This document shows positions 14,679 through 21,012 of a stretch of DNA of 23,294 nucleotides, piece after piece. This DNA is from a virus. The notes under the pieces are model-generated. The model saw nothing but the letters and a program-made list of their open reading frames with translations, did not search any database and was not told where the DNA came from. Numbering within the stretch: the stretch's first letter is position 1; each line of letters starts with the position of its first letter. The translations under genes and the position numbers were made by a program. The DNA lies in the IMG/VR virus record IMGVR_UViG_3300047548_000560, positions 1 through 23,294 of that record; one strand, written 5' to 3'.

Positions 14679-14864
14679 ATGGGTAACGTTCTTTTAGTCA
14701 TGATCATGCTAAACGGTATTCCAGTTGGTTCGCCATTTGTCATCAAGGCTTCAGAATCAGGTTGTACTACTGAGTTAGCTACTATTCGTGGCATCAACAA
14801 GAGTCTGCTTGAACTGGGTTCAACTCTAAAGTATAACGCTATTTGTAGCAGTGCTCCAGAATAA
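14679..14864 (+). CDS. Small protein with hydrophobic N-terminus
   Basis: A 61-residue protein with AGAAAG-type weak start signal and a stop that overlaps the next ATG (TAATG). The N-terminus (MGNVLLVMIMLNGIPVG) is hydrophobic but lacks the basic residues of a good signal peptide. Two Cys (TTELA region and near the C-terminus) could form a disulfide if exported. Overlap with the VWA gene suggests coupled translation and a shared job. Unknown function. Confidence 0.55.
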   Translation: MGNVLLVMIMLNGIPVGSPFVIKASESGCTTELATIRGINKSLLELGSTLKYNAICSSAPE

Positions 14865-15463
14865 TGTTATCTTGTGCTGTAGCTCTTATATTGTTAGTAG
14901 ATGTTTCTGGTTCTATATCAGATGAAAATTACAAGTTACAGAGACAAGGTATAGTACAAGCATTTGAAGATCAATCAGTGAGAAATACTATTAAAGCGCA
15001 ACCTGGTGGGGTTGCGCTTTCTTTGTTAGAATGGTCGAGTAATGTTAGGGTAACTGTACCATGGAGAGTGGTTAAGACAAACTCTGATATAGAAAAATTC
15101 TCTCAAGACATATTAGAAGCTCCAAGATCATCATCTAATCTGACTGCTTTAGGACACGCTTTGAATAAAGCTATAGAATACATGGAAGAAGTTCCATGTG
15201 ATCCAGAGTCAAAAATTATTGATGTATCAGGTGATGGTCCATCTAATGAAAAAGAAGAACCTGATGAACCAAGAAATAAAGCTATAACAGAAGGTATAGT
15301 TATCAATGGTTTACCAATCATAACAATTGTTTATCCAGAAATAGTAGATTACTATAAAGAAAAAGTCATAACACCAAATGGCTTCTTAGTAGAAGCCACC
15401 GATTTTGAAGATTTTGCAAAAGCTATAAGAAGAAAAATAATACTAGAGATAGCTAAGTACTAA
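14864..15463 (+). CDS. DUF1194-like VWA protein
   Basis: A 199-residue VWA domain of the DUF1194 kind. Pattern seen: LLVDVSGSISDENYKLQRQG, VALSLLEWSSNVRVTVPW, SSNLTALGHALNKAIEYM, IIDVSGDGPSNE, ITEGIVINGLPI, and a tail FEDFAKAIRRKIILEIA. The MIDAS residues DxSxS, Thr and Asp are kept. The family is, to my knowledge, mainly alphaproteobacterial and usually has a signal peptide; here only a short hydrophobic start (MLSCAVALILL) precedes the domain, merging with its first strand. Function of the family is unknown. The gene is AT-rich and ends beside a convergent operon. A phage copy probably came from a host. Confidence 0.82.
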   Translation: MLSCAVALILLVDVSGSISDENYKLQRQGIVQAFEDQSVRNTIKAQPGGVALSLLEWSSNVRVTVPWRVVKTNSDIEKFSQDILEAPRSSSNLTALGHALNKAIEYMEEVPCDPESKIIDVSGDGPSNEKEEPDEPRNKAITEGIVINGLPIITIVYPEIVDYYKEKVITPNGFLVEATDFEDFAKAIRRKIILEIAKY

Positions 15464-15467
15464 TCAA

Positions 15468-16067
15468 TTATTTCTTTTCTGTATATAACATCTCTGATGC
15501 TATTTTGATAAGTGTTTTGGCTGCTTCTTCATCTTCTGGTTTTTCTTTCCAACCTATAGATATTTGTCCTATGAACTTAGAAGGTTCAGGTGGTACACTT
15601 ATTCTACACATATAAGTGACTCCTTTTTCTTTATATATAAATCCTAAAAAGCTTTGTGGACTAGCATAACTAGAGCACGGCAAATCACCAGCCATAAGAC
15701 TAATTACGTCTGAATTATTAGCATGGTTTGAGGTAAAGAGTTTAACATCGTATCCATCATGTGTCTTTACTCTTCCTTCACCTCTAACATATAGATAAGC
15801 TAATTTTCTACTGTTTAGTAAACTGTTTACTTCAAATATAGCTATTAGATCAGCATTAGACCTTTTCATAATAAAAGCTACAGCTTCTTCATACTTACCA
15901 TTCATTTTTGGTAAAGCTTGTTGGGCTCTGTAAGACGCCATGAAAGTATCTTTTTCAGTATAAAAAAACCATCCCGCAGCACTCAAGATTGATATGATAC
16001 ATAATGTAAAAAGCCTGAAAGGACTATTGCCGATCCACTCAAGGATCTTTACGAATGTATCTTTCAT
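15468..16067 (-). CDS. Membrane-anchored protein of unknown function
   Basis: A 199-residue protein, last gene of the minus-strand transporter operon, starting 13 bases after the symporter stop. A single membrane helix at about 17-36 (FRLFTLCIISILSAAGWFFY) after a short basic-acidic cytoplasmic lead leaves ~160 residues probably in the periplasm. That domain has alternating strands (DLIAIFEVNSLLNSRKLAYLYV, FLGFIYKEKGVTYMCRISV, FIGQISIGWKE), a little like a GAF/PAS sensor, which is only an impression. It could be a partner of the binding protein or symporter. It converges on the DUF1194 gene with a 4-base gap. Confidence 0.7.
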   Translation of the reverse strand: MKDTFVKILEWIGNSPFRLFTLCIISILSAAGWFFYTEKDTFMASYRAQQALPKMNGKYEEAVAFIMKRSNADLIAIFEVNSLLNSRKLAYLYVRGEGRVKTHDGYDVKLFTSNHANNSDVISLMAGDLPCSSYASPQSFLGFIYKEKGVTYMCRISVPPEPSKFIGQISIGWKEKPEDEEAAKTLIKIASEMLYTEKK

Positions 16068-16080
16068 TTATTTTTTCTTT

Positions 16081-17346
16081 CTATGTCTCCATGTTTTCTC
16101 TGTCACAAACGAAAGCAGTGACTGCTACGTTTCCATAAACATGACTAGCGGTACGAATCATATCCATTATAGGATCTACAGCTATTAATAATACAATAAT
16201 AGCTTCATGTGGTAGTTGCAACAAGTCACACACTATACTCACTGTAGCCACCGTTAATACACCAGTAGTGCCAGCACTAGCTAAACCAGCTAGTATGGCA
16301 CCAAATAACACCATTGATAGAGCTATCCATGTTAAACTTATCCCATAGATGTTTGCTATGAATAATGTAGCTATGGCATAATAAGTTATAGATCCAATCC
16401 TATTAACTGTAAAGCTTAATGGAACCATTAATTCGACAGAACCTCTGTCGAACTTAAGCTTAGTCAATGCTTCTTGCGCATATGGTATGCACGCAAGACT
16501 ACTTCTAGATGATATAGCTACTATTACTGTGTCTTTTACTGATAAGAGTATAGAAAATATAGATGTTCCTCTGCATCTTAATGCAATGACAATAGTAGCT
16601 ATAATCAATATAGCTAAACCGCCAAGAGCTTGTTGAATTATAAATTCAAGCAAAGTTTCAAAAATAGATAAACCAACTTTACCAACTTGACTTGAAATCA
16701 TAGCTAATAAAGCAAATGGTAAAAAGTAATTTAAAAATTTAAATATGCTTATTGAAGCATTTTGTATAGCTTGCAGAGCACTGACTATAATAGTCATACC
16801 TTCATTTTTTAGTTGCCCGAGGGCAATGCCAAAGATTAAGCAGAATACAACTACCTTTAAACTCTCTCCAGTATTCAGACTCTGAAAGATATTTTCTGGT
16901 ATGAATTTAGTGTAGATAGAAGGACCATCATCTTTCTTTTCTTCTTTATCTTTATGTAATGCAATTTCTAAATCGACTGCTCCTTGGTCTCTGTCAGTGA
17001 CTAGAGATCCCATTTTTGCTTGTTTTTCTGGTGTCATATCTGATGAAGTCAACATCACTGTTCCAACACCAACGCTTGAAGCTAAAATCATAGATAATAT
17101 GAAACCAAATATGATCCGCTTAATCATTCCAGCGGCATCATCTTTTTGTAGTAAACTTATGATGCCAACAAGTATAGTGGCTAATAAGAATGGTAAGACT
17201 ACTACTTTTAATAGACTAAGGTAAATTAAACCGACATCTTCAAATTCTATGCTTTCAGCAGGAAAATAAAATCCAAATGCTACACCAGCTACTATAGCAC
17301 TTAATACAGTAAACGGATTAGTCAGAATTTTTTTTAACATATTCAT
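16081..17346 (-). CDS. SDF-family (dicarboxylate/amino acid:cation) symporter with altered cation sites
   Basis: A 421-residue multi-spanning inner-membrane protein. Start at 17346 because AAGGAA sits seven bases upstream; it lies four bases after the binding protein's stop. The SDF signature is clear: a Ser-rich ISSRSSLACIP hairpin, TVNRIGS where the family has NMDGT, the AGLASAGTTGV hairpin, and DPIMDMIRTASHVYGN. By GltPh numbering, D394, R397 and T398, which hold the substrate, are kept, while D312 is Ile, M311 Arg, N401 His and D405 Asn, removing sodium ligands. It should import an acidic amino acid or dicarboxylate with changed coupling. Such a transporter in a phage is unusual. Confidence 0.88.
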   Translation of the reverse strand: MNMLKKILTNPFTVLSAIVAGVAFGFYFPAESIEFEDVGLIYLSLLKVVVLPFLLATILVGIISLLQKDDAAGMIKRIIFGFILSMILASSVGVGTVMLTSSDMTPEKQAKMGSLVTDRDQGAVDLEIALHKDKEEKKDDGPSIYTKFIPENIFQSLNTGESLKVVVFCLIFGIALGQLKNEGMTIIVSALQAIQNASISIFKFLNYFLPFALLAMISSQVGKVGLSIFETLLEFIIQQALGGLAILIIATIVIALRCRGTSIFSILLSVKDTVIVAISSRSSLACIPYAQEALTKLKFDRGSVELMVPLSFTVNRIGSITYYAIATLFIANIYGISLTWIALSMVLFGAILAGLASAGTTGVLTVATVSIVCDLLQLPHEAIIVLLIAVDPIMDMIRTASHVYGNVAVTAFVCDRENMET

Positions 17347-17350
17347 CTGA

Positions 17351-18166
17351 CTATTCCTTGTTATTATCATAATATTTCTTTAACATAGAAAGAAGATTCT
17401 TAACTTCTATGTTATTATAGTCATTTTTTATAACATGATCTATTATAGTGAGTAAATGTGTGCTATTTGGAGGAACAGCTGCAGCTATATTATCTACAGA
17501 ATCGGTAAACACGACTGTTTTAGTATGAATGGATGCTGTTGGTTTTTCCATAGTTAAACGTTTTATTTCAAATTCATCTCTAAAACCAGCTGAGTATTTT
17601 CCCGATATAACACCATTAACTATGTTATCCCAACTAGTCTCTGGACTGTATATTGCTCTAGGAAAAGAAGTACGAGCAAACGTATCATAACTAGAATTAG
17701 CTATAAAAGATATTGATCCATTAAAAGTTTTTATAGTAGTTTCTTGATCACCATTCTTGGTGTTTTGGCTTAACCATAGACGATTAACTATCATTGCCTG
17801 ATGTAGTCTTACGTATGGTGTAGAAAACTTGACTACATTCATTCTTGGACCAGTTATTGACAATTTGCTAATAGCCATGTCAGCTTTGCCAGATACTATT
17901 TGATCTATAACACCTGCAAACGAAGTAGCGTCCCTGTTAAACACAACAGGGACGCCAAGAATCTTAGCTACTTTTTTAGCAATATCAACATCTAAGCCAG
18001 TCATATTATTGATAGTCCCGCCATAAAATGGTGGTGTATCAAAAGCAGTCATGGCTACTATAAGCTTATCTCTCTGTTTTATTTCTGCTATATCTGGTGG
18101 ATACACAGTTTGTGCATGCGCTTTAAAGCAGAATAAAAAGAGTATAAGAAACAAAAAAGCTTTCAT
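17351..18166 (-). CDS. Periplasmic amino-acid-binding protein (SBP family 3)
   Basis: A 271-residue family 3 solute-binding protein. A signal peptide (MKAFLFLILFLFCFKAHAQ) precedes two lobes: KLIVAMTAFDTPPFYGG, GLDVDIAKKVAKILGVPVVF, SGKADMAISKLSITGPRMNVVKFSTPYV with the ligand-carboxylate Arg108, and in lobe 2 SGKYSAGFRDEFEIKR with an Asp at the usual amino-group position. It should bind an amino acid in the host periplasm. No ABC permease is present; instead it is cotranscribed with an SDF symporter. Its start codon lies in the stem of the hairpin at 18152-18223, and its first codons (ATG AAA GCT TTT TTG) form that hairpin's T-run. Confidence 0.92.
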   Translation of the reverse strand: MKAFLFLILFLFCFKAHAQTVYPPDIAEIKQRDKLIVAMTAFDTPPFYGGTINNMTGLDVDIAKKVAKILGVPVVFNRDATSFAGVIDQIVSGKADMAISKLSITGPRMNVVKFSTPYVRLHQAMIVNRLWLSQNTKNGDQETTIKTFNGSISFIANSSYDTFARTSFPRAIYSPETSWDNIVNGVISGKYSAGFRDEFEIKRLTMEKPTASIHTKTVVFTDSVDNIAAAVPPNSTHLLTIIDHVIKNDYNNIEVKNLLSMLKKYYDNNKE

Positions 18167-18223
18167 CTCTCTGTATACCCTTGTTGTTTAGGGTATTTAT
18201 TAACAGAGAGATGAAAGTTTTTT
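18154..18223. terminator. Bidirectional terminator-like hairpin overlapping a start codon
   Basis: Left arm CTTTCATCTCTCTGT (18160-18174) pairs with ACAGAGAGATGAAAG (18203-18217); inside it ATACCC (18175-18180) pairs with GGGTAT (18191-18196) around a 10-base loop, leaving TTATTA as a bulge. It is flanked by AAAAAA (left) and TTTTTT (right), so either strand ends in a T-run. It serves the 18222-18503 gene on the minus strand and includes the ATG and ribosome-binding region of the downstream binding-protein gene. Confidence 0.85.
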
Positions 18224-18503
18224 AGTACTCAGAAATATGATAATTAATCATAATGTTAGTATCATTTGGATACTTAGCTAGAATTTCTTTACGCAAGTCA
18301 CTCTTAGCTTGTTCTACTTCACGACTAGTAGACTTTGATGCATACACACTTGTCTTTAACTGTGGGTAAGTAGTCTTTTTATAAGGGATAGCTGTGACTT
18401 CAAACTTTTTAAGATTCTTTGAGTTCTTACGAAGCTGCGTGAAGTAACCGTATGGCTTATTGTTCCAGATGTCTTCTAGTTCTTCTCTAGATAGTTTGAG
18501 CAT
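18222..18503 (-). CDS. Small basic protein of unknown function
   Basis: A 93-residue Lys-rich protein (MLKLSREELEDIWNNKPYGY start, then KNSKNLKKFEVTAIPYKK). It starts 11 bases after the SWIM protein's stop, with AAGGAAA upstream of the ATG. Its TAA stop lies in the T-run of the hairpin at 18154-18223, so the transcript probably ends there. No family recognised. The two Lys/Arg-rich patches suggest nucleic-acid binding, which is inference. Confidence 0.72.
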   Translation of the reverse strand: MLKLSREELEDIWNNKPYGYFTQLRKNSKNLKKFEVTAIPYKKTTYPQLKTSVYASKSTSREVEQAKSDLRKEILAKYPNDTNIMINYHISEY

Positions 18504-18514
18504 GTAAGTTTTCC

Positions 18515-18880
18515 TTATACATTAATGACGTGTTTACAGCTACGACGAAAAGAGAAGCCCGCACAGGTACACGTCTTCTTAGCACCGTCAATAGTCACGG
18601 TGTATGAAGCACCCTTCGAGCCTGGGACTCGAATGACTCGAGGAGAGTCAGCTAACTTCTGCTTAAACTCTACGCTCTTATCGTCAATCTTCACGACGTG
18701 ATGCTTGGGGAATATACGCATCTTTGCTGGCAGTTCGGGCGCCGAGATGCAGACTGAGTCCCGTTCTACCCAGGAGGGTAGTGGGAGAGGGTCACCATAG
18801 AACACGTCGAACTCATCTATGTGAAACTGATAGATGTGTCGCTTGTCGTACATCGGGTTACGCACTACGTAACGCATCAT
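18515..18880 (-). CDS. SWIM zinc-finger protein
   Basis: A 121-residue protein whose C-terminus has the SWIM motif CxC-xn-CxH: CTCAGFSFRRSCKH (near 105-118), preceded by the usual strand pair SYTVTIDGAKKT. SWIM domains bind zinc and mediate DNA or protein contacts. The N-terminal ~80 residues (RHIYQFHIDEFDVFYGDPLPLPSW, KMRIFPKHHVVKID) are not recognised. The start overlaps the stop of the tiny membrane gene upstream (ATGA); a second ATG follows directly. Confidence 0.82.
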   Translation of the reverse strand: MMRYVVRNPMYDKRHIYQFHIDEFDVFYGDPLPLPSWVERDSVCISAPELPAKMRIFPKHHVVKIDDKSVEFKQKLADSPRVIRVPGSKGASYTVTIDGAKKTCTCAGFSFRRSCKHVINV

Positions 18881-18975
18881 AACACCAACAACAAGTATAT
18901 CGTCATGAAAATGATAGCTAAGATCACAGCGTCGACTATGATCTTAACGACTTTCTTGCTAGAAGTCGTAGGCAT
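18877..18975 (-). CDS. Tiny single-helix membrane protein
   Basis: A 32-residue frame: a short polar lead (MPTTSSKKVVK), then one hydrophobic helix (IIVDAVILAIIFMTIYLLLVL). It overlaps the end of the preceding gene and shares ATGA with the SWIM gene. GGAG lies about ten bases upstream of the ATG. Overlap on both sides and a clean transmembrane pattern favour a real gene, but the size keeps confidence moderate. Confidence 0.5.
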   Translation of the reverse strand: MPTTSSKKVVKIIVDAVILAIIFMTIYLLLVL

Positions 18976-19132
18976 GCTTGATGCACTCCATCTCAGCCAG
19001 CTGTCGGTCCTGCCGATCCAGGTAGTCGTTGTACTCCGTCACGATCTCAGCGACTTCGGCGTTGGTCAGACGGCGACCAGCAACGGTCTCGGCCCAACGG
19101 CGTTCCAGGTTAGAGATTTGGTAGGTACCCAT
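18959..19132 (-). CDS. Small acidic helical protein, first gene of the leftward operon
   Basis: A 57-residue protein (MGTYQISNLERRWAETVAGR start, then LTNAEVAEIVTEYNDYLDR), probably a helical pair. GAGG lies about seven bases upstream of the ATG and a TTGACA/TATAAG promoter sits 30 bases further out, so this is the first gene of the leftward transcript that runs on into the SWIM gene. Family not recognised. Confidence 0.7.
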   Translation of the reverse strand: MGTYQISNLERRWAETVAGRRLTNAEVAEIVTEYNDYLDRQDRQLAEMECIKHAYDF

Positions 19133-19161
19133 GGGTTGTCCTCACGATTGGTTATATCTAT

Positions 19162-19190
19162 CTTATACCCCATCTCGAAAAATATGTCAA
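19162..19190 (-). promoter_or_regulatory. Leftward sigma70-like promoter
   Basis: On the minus strand: TTGACA (19190-19185), a 17-base spacer and TATAAG (19167-19162), about 30 bases before the 57-residue gene. It is the mirror partner of the rightward promoter at 19478-19506. Confidence 0.78.
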
Positions 19191-19202
19191 CCACCTTATG
19201 CG

Positions 19203-19213
19203 TCAATGGGTTA
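19203..19213 (-). repeat. Inverted partial copy of the 19.3-kb repeat
   Basis: TCAATGGGTTA is the reverse complement of TAACCCATTGA, the core of the repeats at 19306, 19341 and 19456. It sits just outside the leftward promoter. Confidence 0.6.
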
Positions 19214-19305
19214 CGTCAGAAGTGGCCAGAAACCACCCTAGGCTTTGCTGGTCATAGGGAAACCCAGCGATCGTGGCTTAGGCTGCCCAGAAGCCCCGTC
19301 TCGGC

Positions 19306-19328
19306 CTAACCCATTGATATGATTGAGT
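19306..19328 (+). repeat. Repeat copy 1 (CTAACCCATTGATATGATTG + AGT)
   Basis: A 23-base unit identical to copy 3 at 19456-19478. Copy 2 starts 35 bases later. The unit with its left neighbour (TCGGC) also has an exact inverted match at 19431-19447. Confidence 0.85.
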
Positions 19329-19340
19329 CTGGTCAGAAGC

Positions 19341-19363
19341 CCAACCCATTGATATGATTCAGT
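19341..19363 (+). repeat. Repeat copy 2
   Basis: CCAACCCATTGATATGATTC followed by AGT: the same unit with two changes relative to copies 1 and 3. Confidence 0.82.
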
Positions 19364-19430
19364 TTGTACGTTAAATCAGCCACGGGACGAAAAAAGTTTG
19401 ACCACCATCAAAAAAATTTTGTGTTTGGAA

Positions 19431-19447
19431 TCAATGGGTTAGGCCGA
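19431..19447 (-). repeat. Inverted repeat copy
   Basis: TCAATGGGTTAGGCCGA is the exact reverse complement of 19301-19317, giving a 17-base inverted pair separated by 113 bases. Confidence 0.82.
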
Positions 19448-19455
19448 CTAATACC

Positions 19456-19478
19456 CTAACCCATTGATATGATTGAGT
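19456..19478 (+). repeat. Repeat copy 3, abutting the rightward promoter
   Basis: Identical to copy 1. Its last base is the first T of the TTGACA at 19478-19483, so a protein bound here would contact RNA polymerase. Confidence 0.85.
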
Positions 19479-19506
19479 TGACATTTTTATGATAGTGAGA
19501 TATATA
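19478..19506 (+). promoter_or_regulatory. Rightward sigma70-like promoter
   Basis: TTGACA (19478-19483), a 17-base spacer and TATATA (19501-19506), about 30 bases before the SprT-like gene, whose ATG has GAGGAG seven bases upstream. The rest of the gene-free stretch 19133-19535 holds only the leftward promoter and the repeats listed here; I see no gene in it. Confidence 0.8.
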
Positions 19507-19535
19507 TATCTTACGATGAATGACTGAGGAGTCTG

Positions 19536-19991
19536 ATGCGAGTCAGCGTACACAAACCACCCCCGTGGCTAGACCGAGCTGAGCTCGTGGCAGCGGCGAA
19601 GTTCTACGCTTCGGTGCTTATATCGTCGCGGTTGGCTAAAAACATCGAGGTCAAGATCTGTTTCGAGAAAACGAGCCTGGACGGTTCGTGTGCTGCGGAA
19701 GAGTTCGATAGACCACGTGAGTTCACGATCTATCTGAACGTGAAACATAAGACGCGTAAGACACTCATCTCTCTCGCTCACGAGATGGTTCACGTCAAGC
19801 AGTACGCCACGGGCGAGCTCCGTGACTACGTACGCTCGACGTCACTGAACCGTTGGCGTGGCGAGATGATCGACGAGGAGAAGATCAGTTACTGGGATCG
19901 ACCCTGGGAGGTCGAGGCGTTCGGACGCGAGTTCGGTCTCTACGCCAGGTTCAAGGAGAGCACACATGAAAAGAAAGCCCGTAAGACGTAA
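19536..19991 (+). CDS. SprT-like zinc metalloprotease
   Basis: A 151-residue protein with the SprT/SprT-like signature: SLAHEMVHVKQY, HExxH at 82-86, followed by a later acidic segment (PWEVEAFGREFGLY) that can supply the third zinc ligand. EFTIYLNV is the strand before the active-site helix. SprT-like domains in eukaryotes (Spartan) cut DNA-protein crosslinks; the phage role is unknown. The gene is GC-richer than the AT-rich region to its left. It opens the rightward operon behind the repeat-flanked promoter. Confidence 0.85.
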   Translation: MRVSVHKPPPWLDRAELVAAAKFYASVLISSRLAKNIEVKICFEKTSLDGSCAAEEFDRPREFTIYLNVKHKTRKTLISLAHEMVHVKQYATGELRDYVRSTSLNRWRGEMIDEEKISYWDRPWEVEAFGREFGLYARFKESTHEKKARKT

Positions 19992-20118
19992 CCCCGTGGC
20001 CAGGGCTCTCGCTCAGGGACAGTTTCGTAAGAAGACTGTTAAGAGCAAGAAGCTCTACACACGAAAAGGAGTCAAGGTGACGAAAGAACCCTTGACTTTT
20101 TTTCTGGGTATGATATAA
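19966..20118 (+). CDS. Small strongly basic protein
   Basis: A 50-residue frame that overlaps the SprT 3' end by 26 bases. AAGGAGAG at 19953-19960 is five bases before the ATG, an excellent start signal. About a third of the residues are Lys or Arg (MKRKPVRRNPVARALAQGQF start, then RKKTVKSKK), suggesting RNA or DNA binding. Its stop codon lies in the -10 box of the next promoter. Family not recognised. Confidence 0.65.
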   Translation: MKRKPVRRNPVARALAQGQFRKKTVKSKKLYTRKGVKVTKEPLTFFLGMI

Positions 20119-20119
20119 T
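20092..20119 (+). promoter_or_regulatory. Extended -10 promoter
   Basis: TTGACT (20092-20097), a 16-base spacer and a perfect TATAAT (20114-20119) preceded by TGA, an extended -10. It overlaps the end of the 50-residue gene and drives the Lys-rich gene that follows. Confidence 0.8.
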
Positions 20120-20145
20120 GGCTTTCATAACGTATGGAGACTGAG

Positions 20146-20577
20146 ATGCCGCGTGGAGTTTACGAGCGCAAGCCGCGTCAGCCCAAGGCGACTAAGGAAG
20201 TGACTAAGACCGTTAAAGTTAAAAAGGATAAGGTGACTAAGCCTGAGAAGGTGAAGAAGATTAAGGAGCCCAGAGTCAAGAAGGAAAAGCTTCCGAAGAT
20301 CAAGCCTGAAGTAGTCACCATCGAGCCGGCAAAGCGTAGCTGGCTACAGCCGTTGCCGCTCCCTAAGGAGATCGAGATCGTATCTGTCAGCGACATTGAC
20401 CCAGAGCTGCGTGCCGAGGTCTCCGTCTTCCATGAAGACGGAGTTGCTCAGTTTGCGCGTATGATGTATAAGAATTACGGCATCAAGAAATTTACTCAGG
20501 CCACGTTTAAGAACAGCAAGTACTACTTCTTTTACGAAGAGCCCATGTTGGCTGGTCGTTTTAATCGAAAGAAGTGA
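20146..20577 (+). CDS. Protein with a Lys/Pro-rich N-terminal tail
   Basis: A 143-residue protein. ATG 20146 is preferred to 20134 because GGAG (20136-20139) is six bases upstream of it. The first ~55 residues are a low-complexity basic tail of repeated KVKK/KEPRVKK/PK pieces; the rest is a compact domain (EIEIVSVSDIDPELRAEVSV, GVAQFARMMYKNYGIKKF, KYYFFYEEPM). The tail suggests binding to nucleic acid, the host nucleoid or ribosome. I do not recognise the folded domain. One base separates it from the next gene. Confidence 0.75.
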   Translation: MPRGVYERKPRQPKATKEVTKTVKVKKDKVTKPEKVKKIKEPRVKKEKLPKIKPEVVTIEPAKRSWLQPLPLPKEIEIVSVSDIDPELRAEVSVFHEDGVAQFARMMYKNYGIKKFTQATFKNSKYYFFYEEPMLAGRFNRKK

Positions 20578-20578
20578 G

Positions 20579-20980
20579 ATGAGTCGAGACCACTCGTATT
20601 ACATGAACACCCTCGAGAAGCTAGCCATTGCTTCCGAGGGTGCGGCTAACGCTAAGTTGGCTGCGTGTATCGTTGCTAAGAACCAAGTAGTAAGTTTTGG
20701 TTTCAATAGACTCAAGTCACATCCATTTCAAAAGAAGTTTGGGCGTAATGCTGACTCTATTTTTCTTCACGCCGAGACTGACGCTATTCGTAATGCATTA
20801 AAGTGTGTAGACGTCGAAGACCTTAAGAAGTCCACGATGTACGTCTGTAGAGTCAAGAAGATCAATAAAAAGTTTTGTTGGGGTCTCGCCAAGCCGTGCG
20901 AGGGTTGTACCAGGGCCATAGCGACCTTCAACATACGAAACGTCATCTACACGGATGATGATGGATTGAAGTCACTATAA
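20579..20980 (+). CDS. Cytidine/deoxycytidylate deaminase-family protein
   Basis: A 133-residue zinc deaminase-fold protein: LAACIVAKNQVVSFGFNRLKS, then HAETDAI (His64, Glu66) and PCEGCTRAI (Cys107, Cys110). All zinc ligands and the catalytic Glu are kept. It is shorter than, and clearly different from, the dCMP deaminase at 3986-4429, so its substrate may be a different free nucleotide, nucleoside, or modified base. The KSHPFQKKFGRNADSIFLHAE loop is typical of a group of phage deaminase-like proteins of unclear substrate. Confidence 0.85.
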   Translation: MSRDHSYYMNTLEKLAIASEGAANAKLAACIVAKNQVVSFGFNRLKSHPFQKKFGRNADSIFLHAETDAIRNALKCVDVEDLKKSTMYVCRVKKINKKFCWGLAKPCEGCTRAIATFNIRNVIYTDDDGLKSL

Positions 20981-20984
20981 ACGG

Positions 20985-21012
20985 TTGACATCTATCTAGA
21001 TTAGTATATAAT
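20985..21012 (+). promoter_or_regulatory. Sigma70-like promoter
   Basis: TTGACA (20985-20990), a 16-base spacer and TATAAT (21007-21012), just after the deaminase stop and about 30 bases before the 94-residue gene. Confidence 0.83.

Noticed and set aside
18821-19309. A 162-residue plus-strand frame
   Set aside because: It is antisense to the SWIM gene start, the two tiny minus-strand genes and the leftward promoter, has no good ribosome site, and its sequence looks like chance translation.
19301-19478. A CRISPR array
   Set aside because: Only three direct copies with uneven spacing (35 and 115 bases) plus inverted copies; no spacer pattern and no cas genes.
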